This document shows, in pieces, positions 36,617 through 43,335 of a DNA stretch of 64,000 bases; position 1 is the first letter of the stretch; each line of letters starts with the position of its first letter. The stretch is from Micromonospora avicenniae (lineage in GTDB: Bacteria > Actinomycetota > Actinomycetes > Mycobacteriales > Micromonosporaceae). The stretch covers positions 496,001 to 560,000 of the forward strand of contig NZ_FTNF01000001.1 in the NCBI RefSeq assembly GCF_900156065.1, in the 5' to 3' direction. The notes under the pieces are model-generated. The model did not search any database. It saw nothing but the letters and a program-made list of their open reading frames with translations, and was not told the DNA's origin. Made by a program: the position numbers and the translations under genes.

Positions 36617-36622
36617 AGGGTA
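36617..36622 (-). promoter_or_regulatory. -10 element for leaderless cysS
   Basis: TACCCT (TANNNT) ends 6 nt before the GTG of cysS on the minus strand, the spacing expected when transcription starts at the start codon. Confidence 0.5.
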
Positions 36623-36660
36623 GCCGTCCGCGTATCTCCGGGTCGCCCGGTGGCTCGTCG

Positions 36661-36666
36661 TACGCT
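36661..36666 (+). promoter_or_regulatory. -10 element for leaderless iclR gene
   Basis: TACGCT (TANNNT) ends 7 nt before ATG 36674. No Shine-Dalgarno is present. It mirrors the arrangement of cysS on the other strand. Confidence 0.45.
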
Positions 36667-36673
36667 CGCTGTC

Positions 36674-37606
36674 ATGGACACGGCGGCACGGCTCGGCGGC
36701 GGCGCAGCGGGCCAGGCCGCGCACCCGTCTGGAGCGGCATCGACGCGGGGCAACGACCCGGCCGGGCGGCCGGGCGGCCGGGCCGGACGCCAGCGCGACC
36801 CGGGCCCGGCGGCCACCACCCGCAGGGCCCCGACCGGTGACGAAACGGACGGCGGCGCCCCGCCGGCCACCGGCGCCCGCCGCACCGAACCCCCCGCCCC
36901 CGGCAGCCGAACCGCGAGCCCGCGCGACCCGGGCCCGGTCGCCGGCCGGGCGATGGCGGGCGAGACGACCGCGCGGGCCGGCGAGTCGGCGCAGACCCTG
37001 GACCGGGGTCTGCGCCTGCTGCACCTGGTGGCGGAGGCACCGAACGGGTTGACCGTGACCGAGGCCGCCAACCGGCTGGGCATCGGCCGGGCCGCGGTGT
37101 ACCGGCTCGCCGGCCCGCTGACCGGGCACGGGATGCTGCGGCGCGACGAGGCCGGCCGGCTGCGGCTGGGCGCGGGGGTCCTGCACCTGGCCCGGCGGGC
37201 ACAGCCGCTGCTGGCGGAGGGCGCGCTCCCCGCTCTGCGTCGGCTCGCCGAACAGGCCGGCGCCACCGCGCACCTGACCGTCGTCGAGGGCGGCGAGGGC
37301 GTGGCCCTCGCGGTGGTCGAGCCGAGCTGGACGTCGTTCCACGTCGCGTACCGGACGGGGGCGCGGCATCCACTGGACCGGGGCGCCGCCGGCCGGGCCA
37401 TCCTCGCAGGCCGGGCGGGTTCCGCGGACCCGGTGAGCAGCAGCGGGGAGTTGCAGGCCGGGGCGTACGGGGTGGCCGCGCCGGTGCTCGGCGTGCCCGG
37501 TCTGGAGGCGAGCGTCGGCGTGGTCGCGCTCGCCCCGCTGGACGTCGAGGCGGTCGGCAGCCAGGTACGCACGGCCGCCGCCGCGATCGCCACGGCCCTC
37601 GGCTGA
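36674..37606 (+). CDS. IclR-family transcriptional regulator
   Basis: This 310-residue protein is a ~95-residue disordered Pro/Ala/Arg-rich N-terminal extension, followed by an IclR winged helix ([20 protein letters not shown], then [20 protein letters not shown]) and the IclR effector domain ([18 protein letters not shown], then [13 protein letters not shown]). ATG 36674 is favoured by a leaderless -10. ATG 36953 would give a more usual 217-residue protein without the extension. It is divergent from cysS and its target is unknown. Confidence 0.83.
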   Translation: MDTAARLGGGAAGQAAHPSGAASTRGNDPAGRPGGRAGRQRDPGPAATTRRAPTGDETDGGAPPATGARRTEPPAPGSRTASPRDPGPVAGRAMAGETTARAGESAQTLDRGLRLLHLVAEAPNGLTVTEAANRLGIGRAAVYRLAGPLTGHGMLRRDEAGRLRLGAGVLHLARRAQPLLAEGALPALRRLAEQAGATAHLTVVEGGEGVALAVVEPSWTSFHVAYRTGARHPLDRGAAGRAILAGRAGSADPVSSSGELQAGAYGVAAPVLGVPGLEASVGVVALAPLDVEAVGSQVRTAAAAIATALG

Positions 37607-37634
37607 AGGCCGAGCCGCTCCGCCCCGCGGCGTT

Positions 37635-37710
37635 CGACTCGAGTTCGAGGAAGTCGGGGTGTCCGACTCGGGTCAACACCCCGACTTCATGGATCCCGAG
37701 TCGATCGAGT
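37635..37710. repeat. ~72-bp hairpin repeat, copy 1
   Basis: Inner perfect 12-bp arms at 37651-37662 and 37676-37687, with a further outer dyad around GACTCGA. It shares the core AAGTCGGGGTGTCC and the ending ACTTCATGGA with two other copies. It lies between the iclR stop and the DUF559 gene. Confidence 0.8.
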
Positions 37711-37772
37711 CGGGCAGCCCGGCAGTCCTAGTGAGTGGGTGCAGGTAGCACATGTGACGGGCCCTTGGGAGG

Positions 37773-37781
37773 TTGTCCACA
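37773..37781 (+). promoter_or_regulatory. DnaA box 1 upstream of the DUF559 gene
   Basis: TTGTCCACA is an exact match to the high-GC actinobacterial DnaA box consensus. Confidence 0.6.
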
Positions 37782-37807
37782 GGGACCCCTTGGCCGGCCG
37801 GTCGCTG

Positions 37808-37816
37808 TTGTCCACA
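37808..37816 (+). promoter_or_regulatory. DnaA box 2 upstream of the DUF559 gene
   Basis: A second exact TTGTCCACA in the same orientation, with its start 35 bp from the first, 42 bp before the gene's ATG. Confidence 0.6.
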
Positions 37817-37857
37817 GGGGTGCCGATGGTCGGTGGACGGGCGGCACGCTCGTCGAC

Positions 37858-38931
37858 ATGCCACCTCAACCGCATCGACCCGACGCCCTCACCTGGCAGG
37901 TCTTTCGCGGCTCCACCGCGGTCCGACAGGGGTTGCTCACCGAGCATCAGCTCCGCAGCGGGGCCTGGATCCGGCTGCGGCACGACGTGTACGCCGACGC
38001 GCGGCTCGACCGCGACCACGCCCTCACCTGCCGGGCAGCGTTGCTGCGCCTGCCTCCCGGAGTCATGATCGCCGGCCCGTCGGCCGCCTACCTGCACGGC
38101 GTCGACCACGCCGCGACCTTCACCGACGAGGTTCACGTGCTGGTGCCACCGCAGATGCGGATCGGTGCCCAGCGGGGTCTCCGTCTGCACATCGGCGGCG
38201 CCGACCTGGCACCGGCCCCCGGGAGCGCGGCCTCGGGACGGAGACCCCGCGCACTCGACGCGATCGGGCGGCCCGGGCGGGCAGCCACGGCGACGCTCGA
38301 CCGACAGACGTCGGACGCCGGCTCAGGCCTCCCCTCGGGCCGCCACCGCTCGGCCGGCACCAGGCCCTCCCCAGTCGTCCTGCCGCGTACCAGCTCCGCA
38401 GTCGTCCTGCCGCGTACCAGCTCCGCGCAGGCGGCCTGGGAGACCGCGGTCTGGCTTGAGCCCGTCCGCGCGGTGGGCATCGTCGACACACTGCTCGCCA
38501 ACGGGCTCACCGACCAGGACGCGTTGGCCGCCATCGCCGACGCGAACGTCGGTCGGCCGGGTGCGCAACGTGCGCGATGGGTGTTCGGCCTGGCCGATCC
38601 GGCCGCCCAGTCGCCGCCCGAATCGCACCTACGCGTCCGGCTGGTGCTGGCCGGTCTGCCCCGGCCGGTGGCACAACATCCGGTACGCCTGCCCACCGGC
38701 CTGGTCCTCCACCCCGACCTCGCTTGGCCGCGGTTCCGGGTCGCGATCGAGTACGACGGCCACTGGCCCTCCGATCCGGACCGGCTGCACACCGACCGGA
38801 AGCGGCTCAACCAGTTGGTCGCCGCCGGCTGGCTCGTGCTCCACGTGACGAGCCGCCGTATGCAGAACGATTTCCCGAACGTGCTGCGCGAGGTCCGGGC
38901 CGCGCTGATCGCCCGGGGCTGGCGGCGCTGA
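37858..38931 (+). CDS. DUF559 (Vsr/PD-(D/E)XK-like) nuclease domain protein with AbiEi-like N-terminus
   Basis: This 357-residue protein has an N-terminal ~100-residue winged-helix region resembling AbiEi-type proteins (GLLTEHQLRSGAWIRLRHDV, then AGPSAAYLHGVDHA) and a C-terminal DUF559 fold with the nuclease-like core HPDLAWPRFRVAIEYDGHWP and LNQLVAAGWLVLHVTSRRM. These resemble Vsr endonucleases but are unproven. The central linker contains a 27-bp tandem duplication. ATG 37858 is chosen. There is no Shine-Dalgarno, and two DnaA boxes lie just upstream. Confidence 0.8.
   Translation: MPPQPHRPDALTWQVFRGSTAVRQGLLTEHQLRSGAWIRLRHDVYADARLDRDHALTCRAALLRLPPGVMIAGPSAAYLHGVDHAATFTDEVHVLVPPQMRIGAQRGLRLHIGGADLAPAPGSAASGRRPRALDAIGRPGRAATATLDRQTSDAGSGLPSGRHRSAGTRPSPVVLPRTSSAVVLPRTSSAQAAWETAVWLEPVRAVGIVDTLLANGLTDQDALAAIADANVGRPGAQRARWVFGLADPAAQSPPESHLRVRLVLAGLPRPVAQHPVRLPTGLVLHPDLAWPRFRVAIEYDGHWPSDPDRLHTDRKRLNQLVAAGWLVLHVTSRRMQNDFPNVLREVRAALIARGWRR
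38373..38426. repeat. 27-bp tandem duplication inside the DUF559 gene
   Basis: Exact copies at 38373-38399 and 38400-38426. They keep the frame and duplicate SAVVLPRTS in the linker between the two domains. Confidence 0.85.
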
Positions 38932-38984
38932 TCAGTCCCGTCCACCGACGCGGGCAACCAGCCTGCCTTCCACCCGCCACCCGG

Positions 38985-39014
38985 CACCCGCACCCGCACC
39001 CGCACCCGCACCCG
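38985..39014. repeat. Hexanucleotide repeat (CACCCG)5
   Basis: Five perfect units in the 170-bp space between the DUF559 stop and the HAD stop. Confidence 0.85.
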
Positions 39015-39050
39015 GCAGGTTCGATGATCCGCCCAGCCCCCGTCGAGATC

Positions 39051-39123
39051 GACTCGTCTTCGAGAAAGTCGGGGTGTCCGCGCGAGCAGGACACCCCGGC
39101 TTCATGGAACTCGGGAATGATCA
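39051..39123. repeat. ~72-bp hairpin repeat, copy 2
   Basis: Arms 39066-39079 and 39089-39102 pair over 14 positions with one G-T. The sequence ends GGAACTCGGGAATGATCA, as in copy 3. Its right end forms the last codons and stop of the HAD gene. Confidence 0.85.
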
Positions 39124-39812
39124 GCCGAGAATTCGCCGGCCATGTCGGCCAGAAGGCCCGGCAGCTCCGCCACGGTGGACACCTGCCCGTCCGGGAACAC
39201 GTCGGCCGGGCAGGGCAGCCCCGAGCGGTTGAGCCACACCGCGCGCAGCCCAGCCCGTTGGGCGGCCACCACATCGTGCTCGAGTGAGTCCCCCACGTAC
39301 AGCACCCGCGACGCCGAAACACCCGCTGCCTCGACCACCGCCGCGTAGAACTCGACTGCCGGTTTCTTGGGCAGTCCGTTCTCGTGCGCGTACAGCTCGA
39401 ACGCGAATTCTCCGGCGAGGCCGCACCGCTCAGCGCGGCTGTTGCCGTTGGTGGCGAACCCCAGCGTCCACCGCTGACGCAGCACGGCCAACGCCGGCAG
39501 GACGTCCGGGAACGGCCGAGTAAGCGCGAATCGCCGGGCGAAGAATAGGGCCGCGATGTCATCGAGGTGCGCGTCGAGCCCAGCCCGCGACAGGGAACGC
39601 GCCAGCGCCGCCCGGCGGATCTCCGTGACCGGCGCAGCCATTGACTCGCCGAAGACCGCCGCCCAGTCCAACTCCAGGTCGGCCAGCGAAACGTCGACGG
39701 CCGCCGGGGTCAGCCGTCGCATCGCCTCGAGTACGGCCACAAGCCCGCCGGTCACCGCCGGACGAAGGTCGATCAGTGTTTCGTCGGCGTCGAAGACGAT
39801 GGTGGTCAGCAC
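39102..39812 (-). CDS. HAD-superfamily hydrolase
   Basis: This 236-residue protein has HAD motif I FDADETLIDL at the N-terminus, motif II LGFATNGNS, the motif III lysine in ENGLPKKP, and motif IV VLYVGDSLEHDVVAAQRAG. This is the layout of a phosphatase or haloacid dehalogenase acting through a phospho-Asp. GTG 39812 or TTG 39818 are the candidate starts, neither with a ribosome site. The final seven residues and the stop are supplied by the hairpin repeat, so the natural C-terminus may have been replaced. Confidence 0.85.
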   Translation of the reverse strand: MLTTIVFDADETLIDLRPAVTGGLVAVLEAMRRLTPAAVDVSLADLELDWAAVFGESMAAPVTEIRRAALARSLSRAGLDAHLDDIAALFFARRFALTRPFPDVLPALAVLRQRWTLGFATNGNSRAERCGLAGEFAFELYAHENGLPKKPAVEFYAAVVEAAGVSASRVLYVGDSLEHDVVAAQRAGLRAVWLNRSGLPCPADVFPDGQVSTVAELPGLLADMAGEFSADHSRVP

Positions 39813-39969
39813 GATCAAGAGGGTGACATCATCGACGGTCGTACGCGACCCCAGGTCCGCCCATCAGGCCGTCCCCCGGGACCGCCTGGCCCCTTCAGAC
39901 GTGCCCCAGGGAGGAAGAGGTAGGCCCGGTCCAGTCCGCCCGGCACGACCCGTCGGAGGCGCCTAGGTC

Positions 39970-40042
39970 AACTCGTCTTCAAGGAAGTCGGGGTATCCGC
40001 GCAAGCAGGACACCCCGACTTCATGGAACTCGGGAATGATCA
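39970..40042. repeat. ~72-bp hairpin repeat, copy 3
   Basis: Arms 39985-39998 and 40008-40021 pair over 14 positions with one mismatch. It is about 90% identical to copy 2 over its length. It lies between the HAD promoter side and the EamA stop. Confidence 0.85.
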
Positions 40043-40141
40043 AGGGCCGGGCCGGGCCGGGCAAGGGCCGGGCCGGGCAAGGGCCGGGCCGGGCAAGGGC
40101 CGGGCCGGGCAAGGGCCGGGCCGGGCAAGGGCCGGGGCGGG
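40043..40141. repeat. 16-bp GC-only minisatellite, ~6 copies
   Basis: A unit of the form GGGCCGGGCCGGGCAA repeats directly after copy 3 of the hairpin repeat. The plus strand has more than fifteen closely spaced GGG runs, so G-quadruplex or slippage structures are possible. It lies just beyond the EamA stop. Confidence 0.85.
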
Positions 40142-40148
40142 GCGGGGG

Positions 40149-41114
40149 TCAGCGGTCGGCGGCGAGGAGCGGTTCGGGGAGCGCGTCGGTCGTCGTCGGC
40201 GTGCGGCGCAGCTCGTCGAGACGGACGAGCGCGACCCCGGCCACGATCAGCACACCGCCGAACAGTTGCACCACCGTTGGCAGTTCGCCGAGGACCAGCC
40301 AGGCGATGAGGACGGCGAACATGACCTCGGTCAGCCCGACGAACGACGACAGGCGAGGGCCGAGGATCCGCGCGCCGGCGATCCCCGTCAGGTACGCGAC
40401 CACGGCGGCGACCAGGGAGAGACCGGCGATCGGCACGAGCCAGCTGGTCTGCCGGCCGGCGAAGCCGACCTCCTCGAAGACGGCGTGCAGCGGCAGCACT
40501 CCGACGAGCCCGAGGACGGCGAGTGCGGCGGCGCCGACGCCCATCCCGCCGCTGGCGAGCACCACCGAGGGGAGTTGGGGGTCGACCCGACCGGCGAGCA
40601 CGTAGTAGCCGGCCAGGCCCACGGCGGCACCTAGCCCCCAGAGCACACCGAGCACGTCGAGCCCTGCGGCGCCGGTGAGGTCGAGCACGAAGACCAGCCC
40701 GGCCAGCGCCGCCACCGCGCCGGCGACGGTGAGCCGACGAGGGGGTTGCTTGTGGACCAGCCACGTCCAGGCCACGACCAGGATGATGCCCAGGTACTCC
40801 AGGAGCAGGGCGACGCCGACCGGCAGGTAGCGGACCGCGTTGAAGAAGCACACCTGGGCGAGTGCCACCCCGAGCAGCCCGAAGAGGCCGACCACACCGA
40901 GGTTGCGTCGCAGCACGGGCCACCGGCCGCGCAGCGAGAGCGCCGCGGGCAGGGCGAGCACCAGCGCGGCGATCCCGACCCGGGCGATCACGGCGGACGG
41001 GGCCGACCAGCCGGCCTCGATCAGTGACCGGGCGAAGGTGCCCGAGGTGGCGAACGTGACGGCGGAGAGCAGGGCGAGACCGAGGCCGGCCCCGGTGGCA
41101 GGTGACTTCTGCAT
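40149..41114 (-). CDS. EamA/DMT-family transporter
   Basis: This 321-residue protein has ten predicted helices in two EamA repeats: the first half starts LGLALLSAVTFATSGTFARS, the second LGVLWGLGAAVGLAGYYVLA. The conserved end-of-repeat segment LEYLGIILVVAWTWLVHKQP is present. DMT transporters export metabolites or amino acids. ATG 41114 has AAGGAG 7 nt upstream. It is divergent from the CGNR regulator, which probably controls it. Confidence 0.88.
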   Translation of the reverse strand: MQKSPATGAGLGLALLSAVTFATSGTFARSLIEAGWSAPSAVIARVGIAALVLALPAALSLRGRWPVLRRNLGVVGLFGLLGVALAQVCFFNAVRYLPVGVALLLEYLGIILVVAWTWLVHKQPPRRLTVAGAVAALAGLVFVLDLTGAAGLDVLGVLWGLGAAVGLAGYYVLAGRVDPQLPSVVLASGGMGVGAAALAVLGLVGVLPLHAVFEEVGFAGRQTSWLVPIAGLSLVAAVVAYLTGIAGARILGPRLSSFVGLTEVMFAVLIAWLVLGELPTVVQLFGGVLIVAGVALVRLDELRRTPTTTDALPEPLLAADR

Positions 41115-41140
41115 CAGGCGCTCCTTGGCACGTCACGATG

Positions 41141-41171
41141 GTCATGGGCAAAATAGAGTTATGCCGATGAC
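41141..41171. promoter_or_regulatory. Operator-like dyad between the EamA and CGNR genes
   Basis: GTCATGGGCA (41141-41150) and TGCCGATGAC (41162-41171) are 10-bp inverted arms with one mismatch. The left arm extended to GTCATGGGCAAAA recurs as its exact reverse complement at 41206-41218, across the start of the CGNR gene. Confidence 0.6.
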
Positions 41172-41200
41172 GCTAGGCGGCCAGCGCGACAGGAGTCAAG

Positions 41201-41743
41201 TTGCTTTTTGCCCATGACACCGAGTGCTCGTTGATCGCCGCCGCCGCCCTCGTCAATACCGCCGGCACCGGCGAGGGGCTACCCGACGTGGCCGCTCTGG
41301 ACGACTTCTACGTCGCGCACGCGTACACCGGACGGCACGAGCACACCGAGGCCGAGCTGGCGTCGGTACGCGACCTCCGGCCCCGGCTCCGCCGGCTCTG
41401 GGACGCGGACGTCCACGAGGTCGTCACCATCGTCAACGGCCTGCTCCGGGAGCACGACGCTCTGCCGCAGCTCATCACGCACGACGACGAGCCGTACCAC
41501 TTCCACGCCGTACCCCGGAACGCTCCGCTGGCGATCCGGATGGCGGTCGAGGCGGCCATGGCGGTCGCGGACCTGATCCGCAGCGGCGAGTTGAACCGGC
41601 TGCGGATCTGCGCCCACCCCGACTGCGACAACGTGGTCGTCGACCTCTCCCGCAACCGCTCGCGGCGGTTCTGCGAGGCGGGCTGCGGCAACCGGGCCGC
41701 CGTCACCGCGTACCGGGCCCGCAAGGCGGCCGCACGCGGCTGA
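41201..41743 (+). CDS. CGNR zinc-finger transcriptional regulator (ABATE domain)
   Basis: This 180-residue protein has an N-terminal ABATE-type stress-sensing domain (LFAHDTECSLIAAAALVNTA) and a C-terminal CGNR zinc finger: CAHPDCDNVVVDLSRNRSRR with FCEAGCGNRAAVTAYRARK. The TTG start at 41201 has AGGAG 5 nt upstream and matches the family's usual N-terminus. No ATG is nearby. Its own first codons contain a copy of the inverted repeat, suggesting autoregulation. The divergent EamA exporter is the likely target. Confidence 0.87.
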   Translation: MLFAHDTECSLIAAAALVNTAGTGEGLPDVAALDDFYVAHAYTGRHEHTEAELASVRDLRPRLRRLWDADVHEVVTIVNGLLREHDALPQLITHDDEPYHFHAVPRNAPLAIRMAVEAAMAVADLIRSGELNRLRICAHPDCDNVVVDLSRNRSRRFCEAGCGNRAAVTAYRARKAAARG

Positions 41744-41830
41744 CCGGGCGCGCTCAGGCGGCTGACCCGGCTCTGTGAACTCCGGGGGCCGCGCCTCCAC
41801 CCCGGACCGCGCCGCGCCGGCCCGCGGACG

Positions 41831-41866
41831 GACCGGCGGGCGGACCGGCGGGCGGACCGGCGGGCG
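41831..41866. repeat. 12-bp tandem repeat, 3 copies
   Basis: GACCGGCGGGCG is repeated at 41831, 41843 and 41855 in the gap between the convergent CGNR and fumC stops. Confidence 0.8.
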
Positions 41867-41879
41867 GCGGCAGGGGCGA

Positions 41880-43289
41880 TCAGGGGTGGGTCATCCGGAG
41901 CAGGTCGAGCGCCTCCTCGAGCTGGGTTTCGGTGAGCTTCCCCGAGTCCACGTGCCCACGGGAGAGCACCACCTCGCGGATCGAGATCTGCTTCGCGAGC
42001 GCCTCCTTGGCGATCGAGGCTGCCTCGTCGTACCCCAGATAGCGGTTGAGCGGGGTGACGATCGACGGCGAGCCCTCGGCGTAGGCCAGAGCGACCTCGG
42101 CGTCCGCGACCAGCCCGGCCACCAGGCGGTCGGCGAAGAGCCGGCTCGACGCGGCCAGCAACTTGATGGACTCCAGCAGGTTGCGGCCCATCACCGGCAG
42201 CATCACGTTCAACTCGAAGTCGCCCTGGCTACCGGCGAACGCCACGGCGGCGTCGTTGCCGATCACCTGCGCGCAGACCTGCCGCATCGCCTCGGCGACG
42301 ACCGGGTTCACCTTGCCAGGCATGATCGACGAGCCGGGCTGGAGGTCGGGGATGCGCAGCTCGCGCAGTCCGGCGCGGGGCCCGGAGCCCATCCAGCGGA
42401 TGTCGTTGGCGATCTTGTAGAGCCCTACCGCGATGGTGCGGAGCTGGCCGGACGTCTCGACCAGCGCGTCCCGGGCGCCCTGCGCCTCGAAGTGGTTACG
42501 CGCCTCGGTCAACGGCAGCCCGGTCGACTCGCGCAGCTTGCCGATCACCGCGGCGGCGAAGCCGAGCGGGGTGTTGATACCGGTGCCCACCGCGGTGCCG
42601 CCCAACGGCAGCTCGGCGAGCCGAGGCAGCACCGTCTCCAGCCGCTCGAGGCCGTAGCGGACCTGTGCCGCGTACCCGCCGAACTCCTGCCCCAGGGTGA
42701 CCGGGGTGGCGTCCATCAGGTGCGTACGCCCCGCCTTCACCACGGTCTCGAACTCGGCCGACTTCTCCTCCAGCGCCTCGGCCAGGTGCCTGAGCGAGGG
42801 CATCAGGTCCTCCACCACGAACTGGGTGGCGGCCAGGTGGATCGAGGACGGGAAGACGTCGTTGCTGGACTGGGAGGCGTTCACATCGTCGTTCGGATGC
42901 ACGTCACGGCCCAGCTCCCGGCCGGCCAGCGTGGCGATCACCTCGTTGGCGTTCATGTTGGACGACGTGCCGGAGCCGGTCTGGAACACGTCGATCGGGA
43001 ACTGGTCGTCGTAGCCGCCGTCGGCGACGTGCGCCGCCGCCGCGGCGATCGCCGCCGCCACGTTCGCGTCGATCACCCCCAGCTCGCCGTTGATCTGCGC
43101 CGCCGCGCCCTTGATCTGCGCCAGGGCCTTGATCTGTGCCGGCTCGATCCCCCGGCCGGAGATGGGGAAGTTCTGCACGGCACGCTGCGTCTGCGCCCGC
43201 CAAAGCGCCTCAGCGGGCACCTCCACCTCGCCCATCGAGTCGCGTTCGATCCGGTAACCCGTCACGTCTGGATTCGTCACGCGTACCAT
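41880..43289 (-). CDS. fumC: Class II fumarate hydratase
   Basis: This 469-residue enzyme reversibly hydrates fumarate to malate. It shows the superfamily regions [38 protein letters not shown] (catalytic His), and the signature [12 protein letters not shown] near 320 with the mobile catalytic Ser. Length and the start [20 protein letters not shown] are canonical for iron-independent FumC. ATG 43289 or GTG 43280 could be the start. It lies 46 bp downstream of the SARP gene on the same strand. Confidence 0.93.
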   Translation of the reverse strand: MVRVTNPDVTGYRIERDSMGEVEVPAEALWRAQTQRAVQNFPISGRGIEPAQIKALAQIKGAAAQINGELGVIDANVAAAIAAAAAHVADGGYDDQFPIDVFQTGSGTSSNMNANEVIATLAGRELGRDVHPNDDVNASQSSNDVFPSSIHLAATQFVVEDLMPSLRHLAEALEEKSAEFETVVKAGRTHLMDATPVTLGQEFGGYAAQVRYGLERLETVLPRLAELPLGGTAVGTGINTPLGFAAAVIGKLRESTGLPLTEARNHFEAQGARDALVETSGQLRTIAVGLYKIANDIRWMGSGPRAGLRELRIPDLQPGSSIMPGKVNPVVAEAMRQVCAQVIGNDAAVAFAGSQGDFELNVMLPVMGRNLLESIKLLAASSRLFADRLVAGLVADAEVALAYAEGSPSIVTPLNRYLGYDEAASIAKEALAKQISIREVVLSRGHVDSGKLTETQLEEALDLLRMTHP

Positions 43290-43335
43290 CCTGCCGCGCC
43301 GGTGCGGCGGTGTGCAGATGATCGCGACGAGCGCC

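Noticed and set aside
37773..37816. Replication origin
   Set aside because: Two DnaA boxes are too few, no AT-rich unwinding region is present, and dnaA, dnaN, gyrB and rpmH are all absent.
38985..39014. Start of a CRISPR array
   Set aside because: The (CACCCG)5 units are 6-bp simple repeats without spacers, and no cas genes are present.
40021..41151. A 376-residue minus-strand frame across the EamA gene and the minisatellite
   Set aside because: It is out of frame with the ten-helix transporter, and its Pro/Ala/Leu tail is only the translated 16-bp repeat.
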